Shown here: piece after piece, positions 1 through 8,220 of the stretch
Layout of the letters: each line of letters begins with the position of its first letter
How positions within the stretch are numbered: the stretch's first letter is position 1
NCBI GenBank assembly: GCA_017480385.1
Contig: JAFVAT010000013.1
Span: forward strand, 16,808 to 80,807
Direction: 5' to 3'
DNA from: Alphaproteobacteria bacterium
GTDB taxonomy: Bacteria > Pseudomonadota > Alphaproteobacteria > CAAGCB01 > CAG-977
DNA length: 64,000 nt
Translations under genes and position numbers: made by a program
Notes under the pieces: model-generated
Seen by the model: the letters and a program-made list of their open reading frames with translations, nothing else
What the model was told of the DNA's origin: nothing
Databases searched by the model: none

Positions 1-764
1 ATGCCCTTCCCCTTTCCTAAAGTTCCACTTTTCTTGCGGCGGGAAGGCCTTTGCAGACGGAACAATCCGCCTTCATTGTCGTTTGTTAAAAATCCCCACG
101 GATTTTCCCCCGTAAACGGCTGCAAAATACGCGCAGCCTGCATCGGCACAATCGGTCGGATACGGACTTCCTGAGAAATCGCCGAATGGAAATGGTTATA
201 CACCACCGAACACGCGTCAATCGTTCCCTTTTCAAACATGCTGATCAGGTGAGTCGCTATGTTTTCCGCATCGGCCAGCTGATCCGCAGCGCCGACACGA
301 CTGTTAAACGTCGCCACAATCTGTTTGCCAAATTGTTCGCGCAGCAGCTCTGTCGCCTTTGATCCGATGCAGATCAAGCGAACGATACGCCCTTGAGACT
401 GCAAATGTTCAATAAACTGAGCCGCTTTTTTAACAATGTTCAAATTAAATCCGCCGCATAACCCGCGGGAAGAAGCGAAAATAATGACCAAGTGCCGCAT
501 ATCTTCCCCGTCACCGGTAATCATGCGCGGCATTTCATAACGCGGTGCGATACCCTTCGCCAAATCGTCCGCCCGCGTATAGGAAATTGTTTTAATCAAA
601 CGCAGTACTATACGCCCTAAAGAAGCCGCAAAATATCCGGATTCCGTTATGGCCTCCTGCGATTGACGTAAACGCGACGCCGCCACCATTTTCATCGCTG
701 ACGTAATTTTTCGGGTCGATTTAATGGAAGCGATACGATTGCGCAGTTCTCTTAAATTTGCCAT
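1..764 (-). CDS. atpG: ATP synthase F1 subunit gamma, 3' end beyond the window
   Basis: Gamma is the central rotor stalk of F1 and couples proton flow in Fo to catalysis in the alpha/beta ring. Translation from the ATG gives the typical N-terminus MANLRELRNRIASIKSTRKI, and the SSRGLCGGFN motif lies near residue 95. About 254 codons are visible and the frame is still open at the window edge, so the gene is partial. The start lies 18 bases after the atpA stop, so it belongs to the same operon. The last 40 or so visible residues, after the ISQEV motif, do not look like the usual acidic linker leading to YEYEP. They are unusually basic, which could be a divergent linker or a frameshift near base 70. 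The identity of the rest is secure. Confidence 0.93.
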   Translation of the reverse strand, partial: MANLRELRNRIASIKSTRKITSAMKMVAASRLRQSQEAITESGYFAASLGRIVLRLIKTISYTRADDLAKGIAPRYEMPRMITGDGEDMRHLVIIFASSRGLCGGFNLNIVKKAAQFIEHLQSQGRIVRLICIGSKATELLREQFGKQIVATFNSRVGAADQLADAENIATHLISMFEKGTIDACSVVYNHFHSAISQEVRIRPIVPMQAARILQPFTGENPWGFLTNDNEGGLFRLQRPSRRKKSGTLGKGKG

Positions 765-782
765 TGGCGTATCCCTGTAAAA

Positions 783-2315
783 TTAAGAAAACTTCTTGAT
801 AAAATCGTCCAGAAAATAACGCAGGTCATCTTCTGTATCCGGCGTTAATGTTTTTTCCGTACGAATTGATTCCAAAACAGACGGAACTGACGCCTTCAGC
901 TGTTCCAGCATTTCTTTTTCAAAACGGGAAATCTTTTCAATCGGCAGTTCGTCCAAATAACCGCGAATACCGGTAAAAATGGATACGACTTCTTCTTCCA
1001 CCGGCATCGGGTGATATTGTTTCTGCTTCAAAAGCTCGGTCAGCCGCGCCCCGCGGTTCAACAGCTTTTGCGTCGCCGGATCCAAATCCGAAGCGAACTG
1101 AGAAAACGCCGCCATTTCACGATACTGCGCCAATTCCAGCTTAATGGAACCGGCAACCTGCTTCATCGCTTTGATCTGCGCGGAAGAGCCCACGCGGGAA
1201 ACGGAAATCCCCACGTTCACCGCCGGACGAACGCCCTGATGAAACAAAGCGCTTTCCAAGAAAATCTGACCGTCCGTAATGGAAATAACATTTGTCGGAA
1301 TGTACGCGGACACGTCGCCGGCCTGCGTCTCAATGACCGGCAATGCTGTCAAAGAGCCGCTGCCCAGCTCGTCATTCATTTTTGCCGCACGTTCCAGCAA
1401 GCGGGAATGCAAATAAAACACATCGCCGGGATAGGCTTCACGGCCAGGCGGACGGCGCAGCAGCAGAGACATCTGGCGATACGCTACGGCATGCTTGGAC
1501 AAATCGTCGTAGAATACAACCGCATGCATGCCGTTATCGCGGAAATATTCACCCATGGCACAGCCCGTATAGGGTGCGATAAACTGCAACGGCGCCGATT
1601 CGGAAGCCGTCGCCGCCACGACGATCGTATACTCCAAAGCGCCGTACTGTTCCAGCGTGTGCATCACTTGCGCAACCGTCGATCTTTTCTGGCCGATTGC
1701 AACATAAATGCAGAACATTTTTTCCTTATCGCTTTTCGCGCGGTCGTTCACGGCTTTTTGGTTAATAATCGTATCAAGAATGATTGCCGTTTTTCCCGTC
1801 TGACGGTCACCAATGATCAATTCACGCTGTCCGCGTCCGATCGGAATCAAAGAATCCACCGCTTTCAATCCTGTCTGCAACGGTTCATGCACGCTTTTAC
1901 GCGTAATAATGCCGGGCGCTTTCACATCAACGGCACGATATTCTTCCGCTTTAATCGCGCCTTTGCCGTCAATCGGATTGCCCAACGCGTCAACCACGCG
2001 CCCCAGCAAATCTTTTCCTACGGGTGCATTAACGATTTCCCCCGTCCGCTTGACCGTATCGCCTTCATGAATATCCGAATCCTGTCCGAAAATCACCGCG
2101 CCGACACTGTCCGATTCCAAGTTCAGGGCCATGCCCTTCACTCCGTTTTTAAATTCGACCAATTCGCCGGCCTGAACCCGATCCAACCCGTAAATGCGCG
2201 CAATGCCGTCCCCTACGGACAACACTTGTCCGACTTCATACATATCCGGCTGAGCGCCAAAGTTTTCAATGCGTTCCTTTAATAAAGATGAAATTTCTGT
2301 CGCTTGGAGATTCAT
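783..2315 (-). CDS. atpA: ATP synthase F1 subunit alpha
   Basis: This is the non-catalytic nucleotide-binding subunit of the F1 hexamer on the cytoplasmic face of the membrane. At 510 residues it has the family's normal length. The P-loop GDRQTGKT is at residues 169-176, and the visible [20 protein letters not shown] segment is an alpha-subunit signature. Its ATG overlaps the atpH stop as ATGA, implying translational coupling. Downstream genes in the visible part are atpG. The order H-A-G, without the Fo genes in front, is the split arrangement usual in Alphaproteobacteria. A 423-codon open frame on the opposite strand is a shadow of this gene's codon bias. Confidence 0.98.
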   Translation of the reverse strand: MNLQATEISSLLKERIENFGAQPDMYEVGQVLSVGDGIARIYGLDRVQAGELVEFKNGVKGMALNLESDSVGAVIFGQDSDIHEGDTVKRTGEIVNAPVGKDLLGRVVDALGNPIDGKGAIKAEEYRAVDVKAPGIITRKSVHEPLQTGLKAVDSLIPIGRGQRELIIGDRQTGKTAIILDTIINQKAVNDRAKSDKEKMFCIYVAIGQKRSTVAQVMHTLEQYGALEYTIVVAATASESAPLQFIAPYTGCAMGEYFRDNGMHAVVFYDDLSKHAVAYRQMSLLLRRPPGREAYPGDVFYLHSRLLERAAKMNDELGSGSLTALPVIETQAGDVSAYIPTNVISITDGQIFLESALFHQGVRPAVNVGISVSRVGSSAQIKAMKQVAGSIKLELAQYREMAAFSQFASDLDPATQKLLNRGARLTELLKQKQYHPMPVEEEVVSIFTGIRGYLDELPIEKISRFEKEMLEQLKASVPSVLESIRTEKTLTPDTEDDLRYFLDDFIKKFS

Positions 2316-2872
2316 ATCCCGACACCCTTCATAATAAGATTAAGCTTTTGCAGTTTCGTTTTCACGGAAACATCTGCCATCAAAGAACCCGTCTGAACAG
2401 TTAAACCGCCGATCAAAGCGGGATTAACTTTAACATTTAACCGGATTTCTTTATTAAAAATATTTTTCAAAACATCGATTAAATGCTGTTGCGTTTTATC
2501 ATTCAGCGCTTGAGCCGAAACGACAAAAACAGGCAATATTCCCTTATATTCCTCATACAATTGTATGAAAGCTTCGGCAATTTCTTTAAAAACAAACGTA
2601 CGCCCGTTTTCTATCAAAACACCTAAAAAATGGCACATTAATTCTGATAAATTGACTTTATCCGCCACTAAATTCACGCCCTTTTCACGATCACGAGCAC
2701 TGATCAGCCGCGACGTCATCAGCATTTTCCATTCCAAACTGTTGAACATCAACTGATGAAGAGACTGCACTTCCTGCGCGACGGCGTCAGCCTGATTGTG
2801 TTCTATGGCCTCTTGAAGCAGAGCTTTCGCGTATTTCTTTGCCAACTCCGCTTGGTTGATTTTTTTCGCCAT
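2312..2872 (-). CDS. atpH: ATP synthase F1 subunit delta
   Basis: Delta (OSCP-like) joins the peripheral stalk to the top of F1. The 186-residue length fits the family. The N-terminal half is helical and begins [20 protein letters not shown]. The C-terminal part contains [22 protein letters not shown], here cited only in part ([12 protein letters not shown]), which matches the conserved delta motif. A GGAAGG ribosome-binding site precedes the ATG. It is the first gene of the operon and sits behind the promoter at 2937-2965. Confidence 0.95.
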   Translation of the reverse strand: MAKKINQAELAKKYAKALLQEAIEHNQADAVAQEVQSLHQLMFNSLEWKMLMTSRLISARDREKGVNLVADKVNLSELMCHFLGVLIENGRTFVFKEIAEAFIQLYEEYKGILPVFVVSAQALNDKTQQHLIDVLKNIFNKEIRLNVKVNPALIGGLTVQTGSLMADVSVKTKLQKLNLIMKGVGI

Positions 2873-2936
2873 AATACCTTCCGTTCAAACAAATCCTTGC
2901 CCTTTTTCTGAGCAGCTGTTTTTTTATAAACATTCT

Positions 2937-2965
2937 TTTATAACAACAAAAAAAACCATTTTCAA
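2937..2965 (-). promoter_or_regulatory. Predicted sigma-70 promoter of the atpHAG operon
   Basis: On the minus strand a TTGAAA -35 box is separated by exactly 17 bases from a TATAAA -10 box, about 65 bases upstream of the atpH ATG. The same pair of hexamers with the same spacer occurs in front of oadG. This is a sequence match only; no transcription start is known. Confidence 0.6.
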
Positions 2966-3171
2966 ACAGAATATATTTTTTCGGCCTAAATTCAAAACGC
3001 CTTCACATCACAAAGAAGGCCTTTTCTAAACATTGAACTCTAAGCCTAAAATTCAGAAAATCCTGCCGCGCTAATAATTTACAGACTGTCCCCGTATCGC
3101 CAAAAACATTTAACAGGTACAAACTCTTTTCGCAAAATGGTTTCTCCCCCAAAACAAAAAATTAAAAGGAA
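2966..3171. other. Non-coding gap between the atp operon and the secreted-protein cassette
   Basis: No plausible gene is seen on either strand. The only structure is a weak inverted repeat GCCTTC/GAAGGC at 2999-3020, followed by CTTTTCT on the plus strand. It could be a minor terminator or chance. The region separates housekeeping from accessory genes. Confidence 0.5.
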
Positions 3172-3206
3172 AGCCCTCTTGCCGATAAAGCAAGAGGGCT
3201 TTTTTA
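3172..3206. terminator. Bidirectional Rho-independent terminator after the secreted-protein cassette
   Basis: A perfect 10-base stem AGCCCTCTTG/CAAGAGGGCT with a nine-base loop lies directly beyond the stop of the 623-residue gene. The plus strand has six T residues after the stem, and the minus strand has TTTCCTTTT. It closes the minus-strand operon. Its better T tract faces away from that operon, so it may also insulate in the other direction. Confidence 0.8.
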
Positions 3207-3222
3207 TCGCAATATTAATTGC

Positions 3223-5094
3223 TTATAAAACCGGACAACCAACAGCAGGAACAGAAGATAATTCCTCCATCTTGCCGGACAGATTATCCTTATAGTTTTC
3301 ATTCGCCGTTGCATCTGCAACTGCTGTCAGCAACAAGGAATTAATCTCCGATGCATTATCACGCGTTACATTCACCAAAAATTCGGTATCTTTCTGCAAA
3401 GCGTTCATAGTTGTTGTTTCCTCTGCTAAAACCTGCTGCACAGAAGGCAGTAACTTTCCGCTAAAAGAAGCTGTCAGACTTTGCATTTTTGACTTAGCTG
3501 AAGCTATTTTTGCATTCTGCAGTTCGCCCATTTTCTTCAGAGCCATATTGTAATCGGACTCTTTAGCCAGATCGAAACTGTCTGCATTCGGAACCGTATA
3601 ACCCGCCTTGCTGAGCGTTGAAAGAATGTTTTCATTCATTTCCTTAATAGAAGCAATAGCGCGATCTTTCACCGGTTCCTGCTCTTCTTTCGCAGAAACA
3701 AGCGCCAAATAAGAACCTATTCTGTTAGTCATTAAAGGAATCGGCAGTTTCGGAATACCATGCGAATCGTTTTTAATTTCACCTGTCGCCGCATTATAAT
3801 CTCCCGGACGATATCTAACCTTACTGCCATGTTTTTCAACCAGATTGGACAATTCTCCCGAAGAGGTAAAGTTATCAATCGATTCTGTCACCTTATACCA
3901 TGGATCCGGCAGTTCAGATGCTATTTCCGGAATCTGCTTTTCAACACTCATGATATAAACGGACTCACGCCATGGCGGCAAAGGCTTTTGCGGCAAATAA
4001 GGCGGTTCCATATTCGGAACGGAATATCCATCCTTCAGTTTATAAGCCTTCAGCGCTTTTACATACGCCTGATGCTTCGTGTACAAACTGCCTTTGTTCA
4101 CACGGACACATTTATTCTTCTTGCCGTCTGTTTGACCGCACCACTTTTCATCAACAGTTGCTGTTTTTGAATTATATTTCGTATTGGAAACTGTTACAGC
4201 CGGCACCTCTCCGCTGTAGTAGTCTTCGGGCAAATAAGAATCCTTTGACGACAGCGCAGGTCTGGCCGGGAAGCTCAGATGACCACCCAATTTGTAACTT
4301 TTTTCCATTTCTTTATAATGGTTTTCCAAATAAACATCATAAACATGTTTCTGGTCAACCCAAGGCGTAAATTTCTTCTTCACGCTGCCCCATTTTTTCG
4401 GAGAAGCGTAAATATCCTTCAAAACAGCATACCCGACGTCCCAACGAATCTTTCCGAATGCGGATGCCTCGTCCATATCCATATCCGTTGTAGCGCTTTC
4501 AGCCTCCGCCGATCCTTTTGCAACCATTGCATTGGCTTGTTCAGTCGTAGTATTTTCATTAATGTTGGCATACGGAGAATTAGCAGCAGAAGCTGAAGCC
4601 GTACCATCATCAGAAGCATCTCCCGCATTAACCTTATTTTCCAAGGCCTTTAACTTAGAAGACGATTCCGCATCACCAAAAGAGTCGGAAGCCTCAGCCA
4701 ATAAAGTAGATGCTGTATCTTCCGCATAGGCAGAAGCCTTTTTCCAAACAGTCGCCCCGTTTGAAAAATTCTCATTTAACAATGAAATATTGCATTGTGT
4801 ATTTTGATTTAAACGACGCTCTATTTCATTATATTTTTCAATACTTGCTTTATATTCTTCCAACTGCTTTTTATCTGCAAGCAAAGAAACAGCCGTTTGA
4901 TGTAAATCTAAAGCAACATTAACATCTGCCTTCACTTCTCCCAATTTCGGATATTGTTTAAAGCTGATATTAGCGGCAACCGCCTTTGCTTTGGGCTGTT
5001 GAAAACCTGCCTGAGCCGATTCGAAAGAAAGGATAAAAAAGCCCGTAGACAGCATCGTCAATGCCATAAGTGTGTTTTTTAATGTAGGTTTCAT
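3223..5094 (-). CDS. Large secreted protein of unknown function, last gene of the pilus-associated cassette
   Basis: The 623-residue product starts with a typical Sec signal peptide, with a positive start, a hydrophobic core MALTMLSTGFFILSF and cleavage probably after SAQA. I recognise no family. Residues from about 130 to 200 are low-complexity and rich in Ala, Ser, Glu and Asp. The middle is rich in Tyr, Pro and Trp, and the C-terminal 200 residues look helical. Cysteines are few (near residues 101, 320, 327 and the extreme C-terminus), so disulfides are possible in the periplasm. A strong AGGAG site precedes the ATG. It lies 25 bases behind four other secreted-protein genes and shares their transcript, so it is probably an exported part or substrate of the adjacent VirB/Pil apparatus. 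That role is inference. Confidence 0.75.
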   Translation of the reverse strand: MKPTLKNTLMALTMLSTGFFILSFESAQAGFQQPKAKAVAANISFKQYPKLGEVKADVNVALDLHQTAVSLLADKKQLEEYKASIEKYNEIERRLNQNTQCNISLLNENFSNGATVWKKASAYAEDTASTLLAEASDSFGDAESSSKLKALENKVNAGDASDDGTASASAANSPYANINENTTTEQANAMVAKGSAEAESATTDMDMDEASAFGKIRWDVGYAVLKDIYASPKKWGSVKKKFTPWVDQKHVYDVYLENHYKEMEKSYKLGGHLSFPARPALSSKDSYLPEDYYSGEVPAVTVSNTKYNSKTATVDEKWCGQTDGKKNKCVRVNKGSLYTKHQAYVKALKAYKLKDGYSVPNMEPPYLPQKPLPPWRESVYIMSVEKQIPEIASELPDPWYKVTESIDNFTSSGELSNLVEKHGSKVRYRPGDYNAATGEIKNDSHGIPKLPIPLMTNRIGSYLALVSAKEEQEPVKDRAIASIKEMNENILSTLSKAGYTVPNADSFDLAKESDYNMALKKMGELQNAKIASAKSKMQSLTASFSGKLLPSVQQVLAEETTTMNALQKDTEFLVNVTRDNASEINSLLLTAVADATANENYKDNLSGKMEELSSVPAVGCPVL

Positions 5095-5119
5095 GTTTTT
5101 CTCCTATCTTTTCAAATAG

Positions 5120-5872
5120 CTACATATTACTGAAGATCGGCTTATTCAGAACAATCCCCTTTAATTTAGCAGCCGTATCCGCCTGTAGCGATGCTGCCAA
5201 CAACTGATTTTGAACGATCATCAGCTGATATTCCATTAAATGAGCCGCATAATTTGCACGCTGCGCCTTATTCAAATCATCAGCACTATCAATTTGCTTT
5301 TGGATATCCTCAGCAGCCGTCATCAATTCTTCCAGCTTATTTTCCATGTACGCATTGAAGCCCAATACTTCAACGACATTGTTAAAATCAAACTGGTTTT
5401 GATAATATGACATTAAATCACGGTCATATTTTGTATACGGCGCTTTTTCATCATTCCAACCGGGACGTAAGAAAATAACTTCCACAGCCTTTGCTACAGC
5501 CATAGGATCCTCCGCATCCATTGATGGGAAAGCCTCTAAAGAAGCATAATCTTCATTTGCCGCTGTCGTTCCGCCGGAAAAACTGGGCGGCTCAAGCTTA
5601 ATATCCGCCAAAGATGGCAACTGCCCCGAACGCAATTTTTCCAAAGCATTATCAGCTATTTCTTTTAACTTAGCCTGACCTTCTTTCAATAATGCCGCAG
5701 GCACATGGGGAATAATCGCCGGTATAGAAGTAAAGTCCATAACTGGCATACCCGGTGTTGCCTTCAAGATCATTTTAAACAAACAGATCGGATTAACCGG
5801 CATACACTTAGCATTTGCCTGAGAGGCTGAGAAAGCCAAAATCACGCCAACCGCTAAGAATGTTTTTTTCAT
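5120..5872 (-). CDS. Secreted helical protein of the pilus-associated cassette
   Basis: The 250-residue product begins MKKTFLAVGVILAFSASQANA, a clear Sec signal peptide. The longer open frame upstream would bury this signal and overlap the previous gene, so the internal ATG was chosen; it lies four bases after the preceding stop. No good ribosome-binding site is visible, which suggests translational coupling. Two cysteines follow the signal (KCMPVNPICLF). The rest is helical, with a likely coiled coil from about residue 165 onward. No family is recognised with certainty. Size, export signal and context resemble the VirB5/TrbJ minor pilus components of type IV secretion systems. Confidence 0.7.
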   Translation of the reverse strand: MKKTFLAVGVILAFSASQANAKCMPVNPICLFKMILKATPGMPVMDFTSIPAIIPHVPAALLKEGQAKLKEIADNALEKLRSGQLPSLADIKLEPPSFSGGTTAANEDYASLEAFPSMDAEDPMAVAKAVEVIFLRPGWNDEKAPYTKYDRDLMSYYQNQFDFNNVVEVLGFNAYMENKLEELMTAAEDIQKQIDSADDLNKAQRANYAAHLMEYQLMIVQNQLLAASLQADTAAKLKGIVLNKPIFSNM

Positions 5873-5876
5873 TTTA

Positions 5877-6656
5877 CTAATAGTCAACATCGATTTCGTC
5901 CTTTTCTTCTTCAGTGTATTTTCCTGCGCCCATTTCCAGATCTTTAATTGGTGCGGGCTTTGCAAAACCGCCGGAAGGCATACTGTTAACTCGACCAACA
6001 AGTTCTTTCTTCATTTTTGACAGCTCTAAAGAAATTTGATTCAAACGTTCATAATTTCCTGCCATAATCATCAACGTATTAGCATTAACACTATCCTGAA
6101 CGGTTTCCGCATTCTTCATCGCTTCATCTGCTTTTTTAAATCGCTCTGCCGACTGCTTTCCGGCATTCATCGCCATATAAAACGCTTTTGCCAAAACTTC
6201 TGAAGAAACAGCAGCCTGATATTCCCGTCTGGCAACGTTAATTTCCTTACGTTCTTCCGTTGTTGCATTTTCTTTAAGATTAAAAAGAGAATTCTTAACC
6301 GCTTTCATAGCATCTTTTGCACCATTGGCTCCCTTAGCTGACGCTTCAACCGGCGATTGAGATCTCCCATTTGTAAAAGAATCAAGCTGTAAACCGGCTG
6401 CCGCAGCTTTTCCAAGTGCTTTCAAATCTCCCGAAAGAGCGGCCTGGCCAACCGCCTGAACTTGAGAAATCGTTGATTTCACTTGATTTACACGGCTTAA
6501 AACTTGCGGTACCGGCTGGAAACGACCAATTAAGTTCGTAATCAATGATGCTAATTTAGCCACATCAAAAGTCGGCCAGCCCTGAGCCTGCGCTTCCGAA
6601 ACAGGAGTTAATAATGCAAGCGTTAACATTCCTGTTAAAAATATTTGCTTTTTCAT
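5877..6656 (-). CDS. Secreted VirB5/TrbJ-like protein
   Basis: The product is 259 residues with a Sec signal peptide ending near SEAQAQG. Right after it comes GWPTFDVAKLASLI, which resembles the mature N-terminus of VirB5/TrbJ-family proteins. A long helical region follows, then an acidic C-terminus (EEEKDEIDVDY). VirB5-type proteins are minor pilus components thought to sit at the pilus tip. An ideal AGGAGG site stands before the ATG. It is spaced nine bases from the gene upstream and four from the gene downstream. The VirB5 assignment rests on architecture and neighbourhood, not on a decisive motif. Confidence 0.7.
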   Translation of the reverse strand: MKKQIFLTGMLTLALLTPVSEAQAQGWPTFDVAKLASLITNLIGRFQPVPQVLSRVNQVKSTISQVQAVGQAALSGDLKALGKAAAAGLQLDSFTNGRSQSPVEASAKGANGAKDAMKAVKNSLFNLKENATTEERKEINVARREYQAAVSSEVLAKAFYMAMNAGKQSAERFKKADEAMKNAETVQDSVNANTLMIMAGNYERLNQISLELSKMKKELVGRVNSMPSGGFAKPAPIKDLEMGAGKYTEEEKDEIDVDY

Positions 6657-6665
6657 TTATTCCTC

Positions 6666-7361
6666 CTATTTTTGATTGAGTGCATCTGCCGCTTTAGAAC
6701 CAAAGCCGCTGATAGCTGCAAGCCCTTGAATCTGCGATTGACTAGACAGCAACAACTGTTGATAGTTTGTTTGTTCCAATTTCAACAAAGCTACTTTATT
6801 AATCTCATTTTGCAGATCTGTTTCTGCATCTTTACCTTCAGCATCTTGCTTAAGCTTTTCAATCGTCTCAATATCTTTATCCAGCTGCTTACGAGTCGCG
6901 ACAGCTTTTCCATATCCTGAAACAAGAGATGTATATTTGAACTCTTCCCTTTTCTGATTCAGCTCATCTTGTTCCGTATATGAGGCCGTATCTGTTTGAA
7001 GATACAGATTTTTCTTCATCCAATTAATTGCGGCTTCCGGATCATCAGCCTTGTCCGCCAAACCATCGGGAAGAACCAGCAATGTTTGCTTTGTTCCTCC
7101 TTTATCGGAATTACGATCGAAAATACCACCGGCAGCATTTTTCAACATTGCCTTCCAATCGCCGGAACCGCCTAAATTTTGAAGCATCGTTTCAATATTC
7201 ATGCTGGACTGGATCTGTTTCAGCTGAGAACGAATTTCAGAAAACTGATCCAAAATAGCCTGGATTTTCATTGTAATATCCATAGTCGTCTGTGCATGGG
7301 CATTAAACGGCGTCCCGAATACGATCAAGACGGAAGCAATAAGTGTATATTTACGTAACAT
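6666..7361 (-). CDS. Secreted coiled-coil protein, possibly VirB5/TrbJ-like
   Basis: The 231-residue product has a signal peptide that ends near FNAHAQ. The mature part opens with a helical segment (MKIQAILDQFSEIRSQLKQI) and has further coiled coil between about residues 140 and 205. There are no cysteines in the mature part. The general plan (export signal, helical hairpin, small size) is the same as in the two flanking genes, but I see no convincing sequence identity between them. It may be a pilus-tip or periplasmic stalk component. The ribosome-binding site is GGAG. Confidence 0.65.
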   Translation of the reverse strand: MLRKYTLIASVLIVFGTPFNAHAQTTMDITMKIQAILDQFSEIRSQLKQIQSSMNIETMLQNLGGSGDWKAMLKNAAGGIFDRNSDKGGTKQTLLVLPDGLADKADDPEAAINWMKKNLYLQTDTASYTEQDELNQKREEFKYTSLVSGYGKAVATRKQLDKDIETIEKLKQDAEGKDAETDLQNEINKVALLKLEQTNYQQLLLSSQSQIQGLAAISGFGSKAADALNQK

Positions 7362-7393
7362 TGTTTTTCTCCATCTTTTTGCCGAAACAACCG

Positions 7394-8068
7394 TTAATTA
7401 CACAATGCGTCTAAAGATGATGATGCCAAATTCCCTGCGGCCATAGCTGTAGAGGAAGCGGCCTGCTGGTAAATGACTTTTAACGTTGCCGTATTTGCAC
7501 CAAGCAACTGCATCTGATCATCCGAAGCACTGCTGGCTTCCTGAGCCTTTTTCATATCTTCACCTGTTGCAAGATTTTGCTGTAAAGCAAAGGAATTAGC
7601 CAAGTTTTTCATGGACAATTCTTGCGCCATGCTGTTTTTAGCATTAACACACGTTTGATGTACGTCTGTATCAAATTTTTCTTTTGCTTTTTTTTGCAGT
7701 CTTTCAATATTTTCCGCAATTTTTTCCGGATCTTTCATGACGCTTTCAGAAAAACCGGCCTTAGACATTTCTTGAGGAATTTTAACCCCGGACATGCCAC
7801 CGCTTAACATTGATTGCGCCTGGCCTTTCGCAAAATTTTTCAAAGCGTCCATGCTTAATTTATCGCCCATAGCCTTAGCCTGTTCGATACCGTTTGTAAT
7901 TTGGTCTTTGACTTTTTTCAATTCGTCAATATGCTTCGTTAGCTGATCGATTTGCGTCGCCAGCTCCGCCCCTATGGTCGGAACGGGAATAGCATGCGCC
8001 GCCCCTATGCGGAAAAGAAAAGAAACCGCCACTAAACCAAATACTGCTGATTTTCTTAAGTATGTCAT
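7394..8068 (-). CDS. Secreted VirB5/TrbJ-like protein, first gene of the cassette
   Basis: The 224-residue product carries a signal peptide ending in AAHA. The mature N-terminus is IPVPTIGAELATQIDQLTKHI, quoted here in part as IPVPTIGAELATQID, followed by heptad-like repeats. This resembles the TrbJ/VirB5 pattern of a short proline-containing start and then a long helix. Two cysteines are present, near residue 140 and at the penultimate position. A GGGAGG site precedes the ATG and a strong promoter lies just upstream, so this gene opens a five-gene secreted-protein transcript separate from virB3-virB4. Confidence 0.72.
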   Translation of the reverse strand: MTYLRKSAVFGLVAVSFLFRIGAAHAIPVPTIGAELATQIDQLTKHIDELKKVKDQITNGIEQAKAMGDKLSMDALKNFAKGQAQSMLSGGMSGVKIPQEMSKAGFSESVMKDPEKIAENIERLQKKAKEKFDTDVHQTCVNAKNSMAQELSMKNLANSFALQQNLATGEDMKKAQEASSASDDQMQLLGANTATLKVIYQQAASSTAMAAGNLASSSLDALCN

Positions 8069-8117
8069 AAAAGCCTCCCTTTAATGCTTATGGCTATGCA
8101 CACAAACTTGTTTATTA

Positions 8118-8146
8118 ATTATAGTGTAACCATATAATTATGGCAA
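8118..8146 (-). promoter_or_regulatory. Predicted promoter of the five-gene secreted-protein cassette
   Basis: The minus strand shows TTGCCA, a 17-base spacer and a perfect TATAAT about 50 bases upstream of the first gene's ATG. It lies directly behind the virB4 terminator. The cassette can therefore be expressed independently of the pilin and ATPase genes. Confidence 0.65.
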
Positions 8147-8176
8147 AACAATGGTTTTCATTGTGGCAATTATGAC

Positions 8177-8206
8177 AAAAAAAAGACAGAACCAAATGTT
8201 CTGTCT
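8177..8206 (-). terminator. Rho-independent terminator after virB4
   Basis: A perfect nine-base stem AGACAGAAC/GTTCTGTCT with a five-base loop is followed on the minus strand by a run of seven or eight T residues. It begins 15 bases after the virB4 stop and ends the virB3-virB4 transcript. Confidence 0.85.
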
Positions 8207-8220
8207 GATTCTTAACATTT

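Noticed and set aside
1011..2282. 423-codon open frame on the plus strand
   Set aside because: It is antisense to atpA throughout, has no ribosome-binding site, and its product (rich in Arg, His, Gln and Phe) looks like a mirrored codon-bias artefact.
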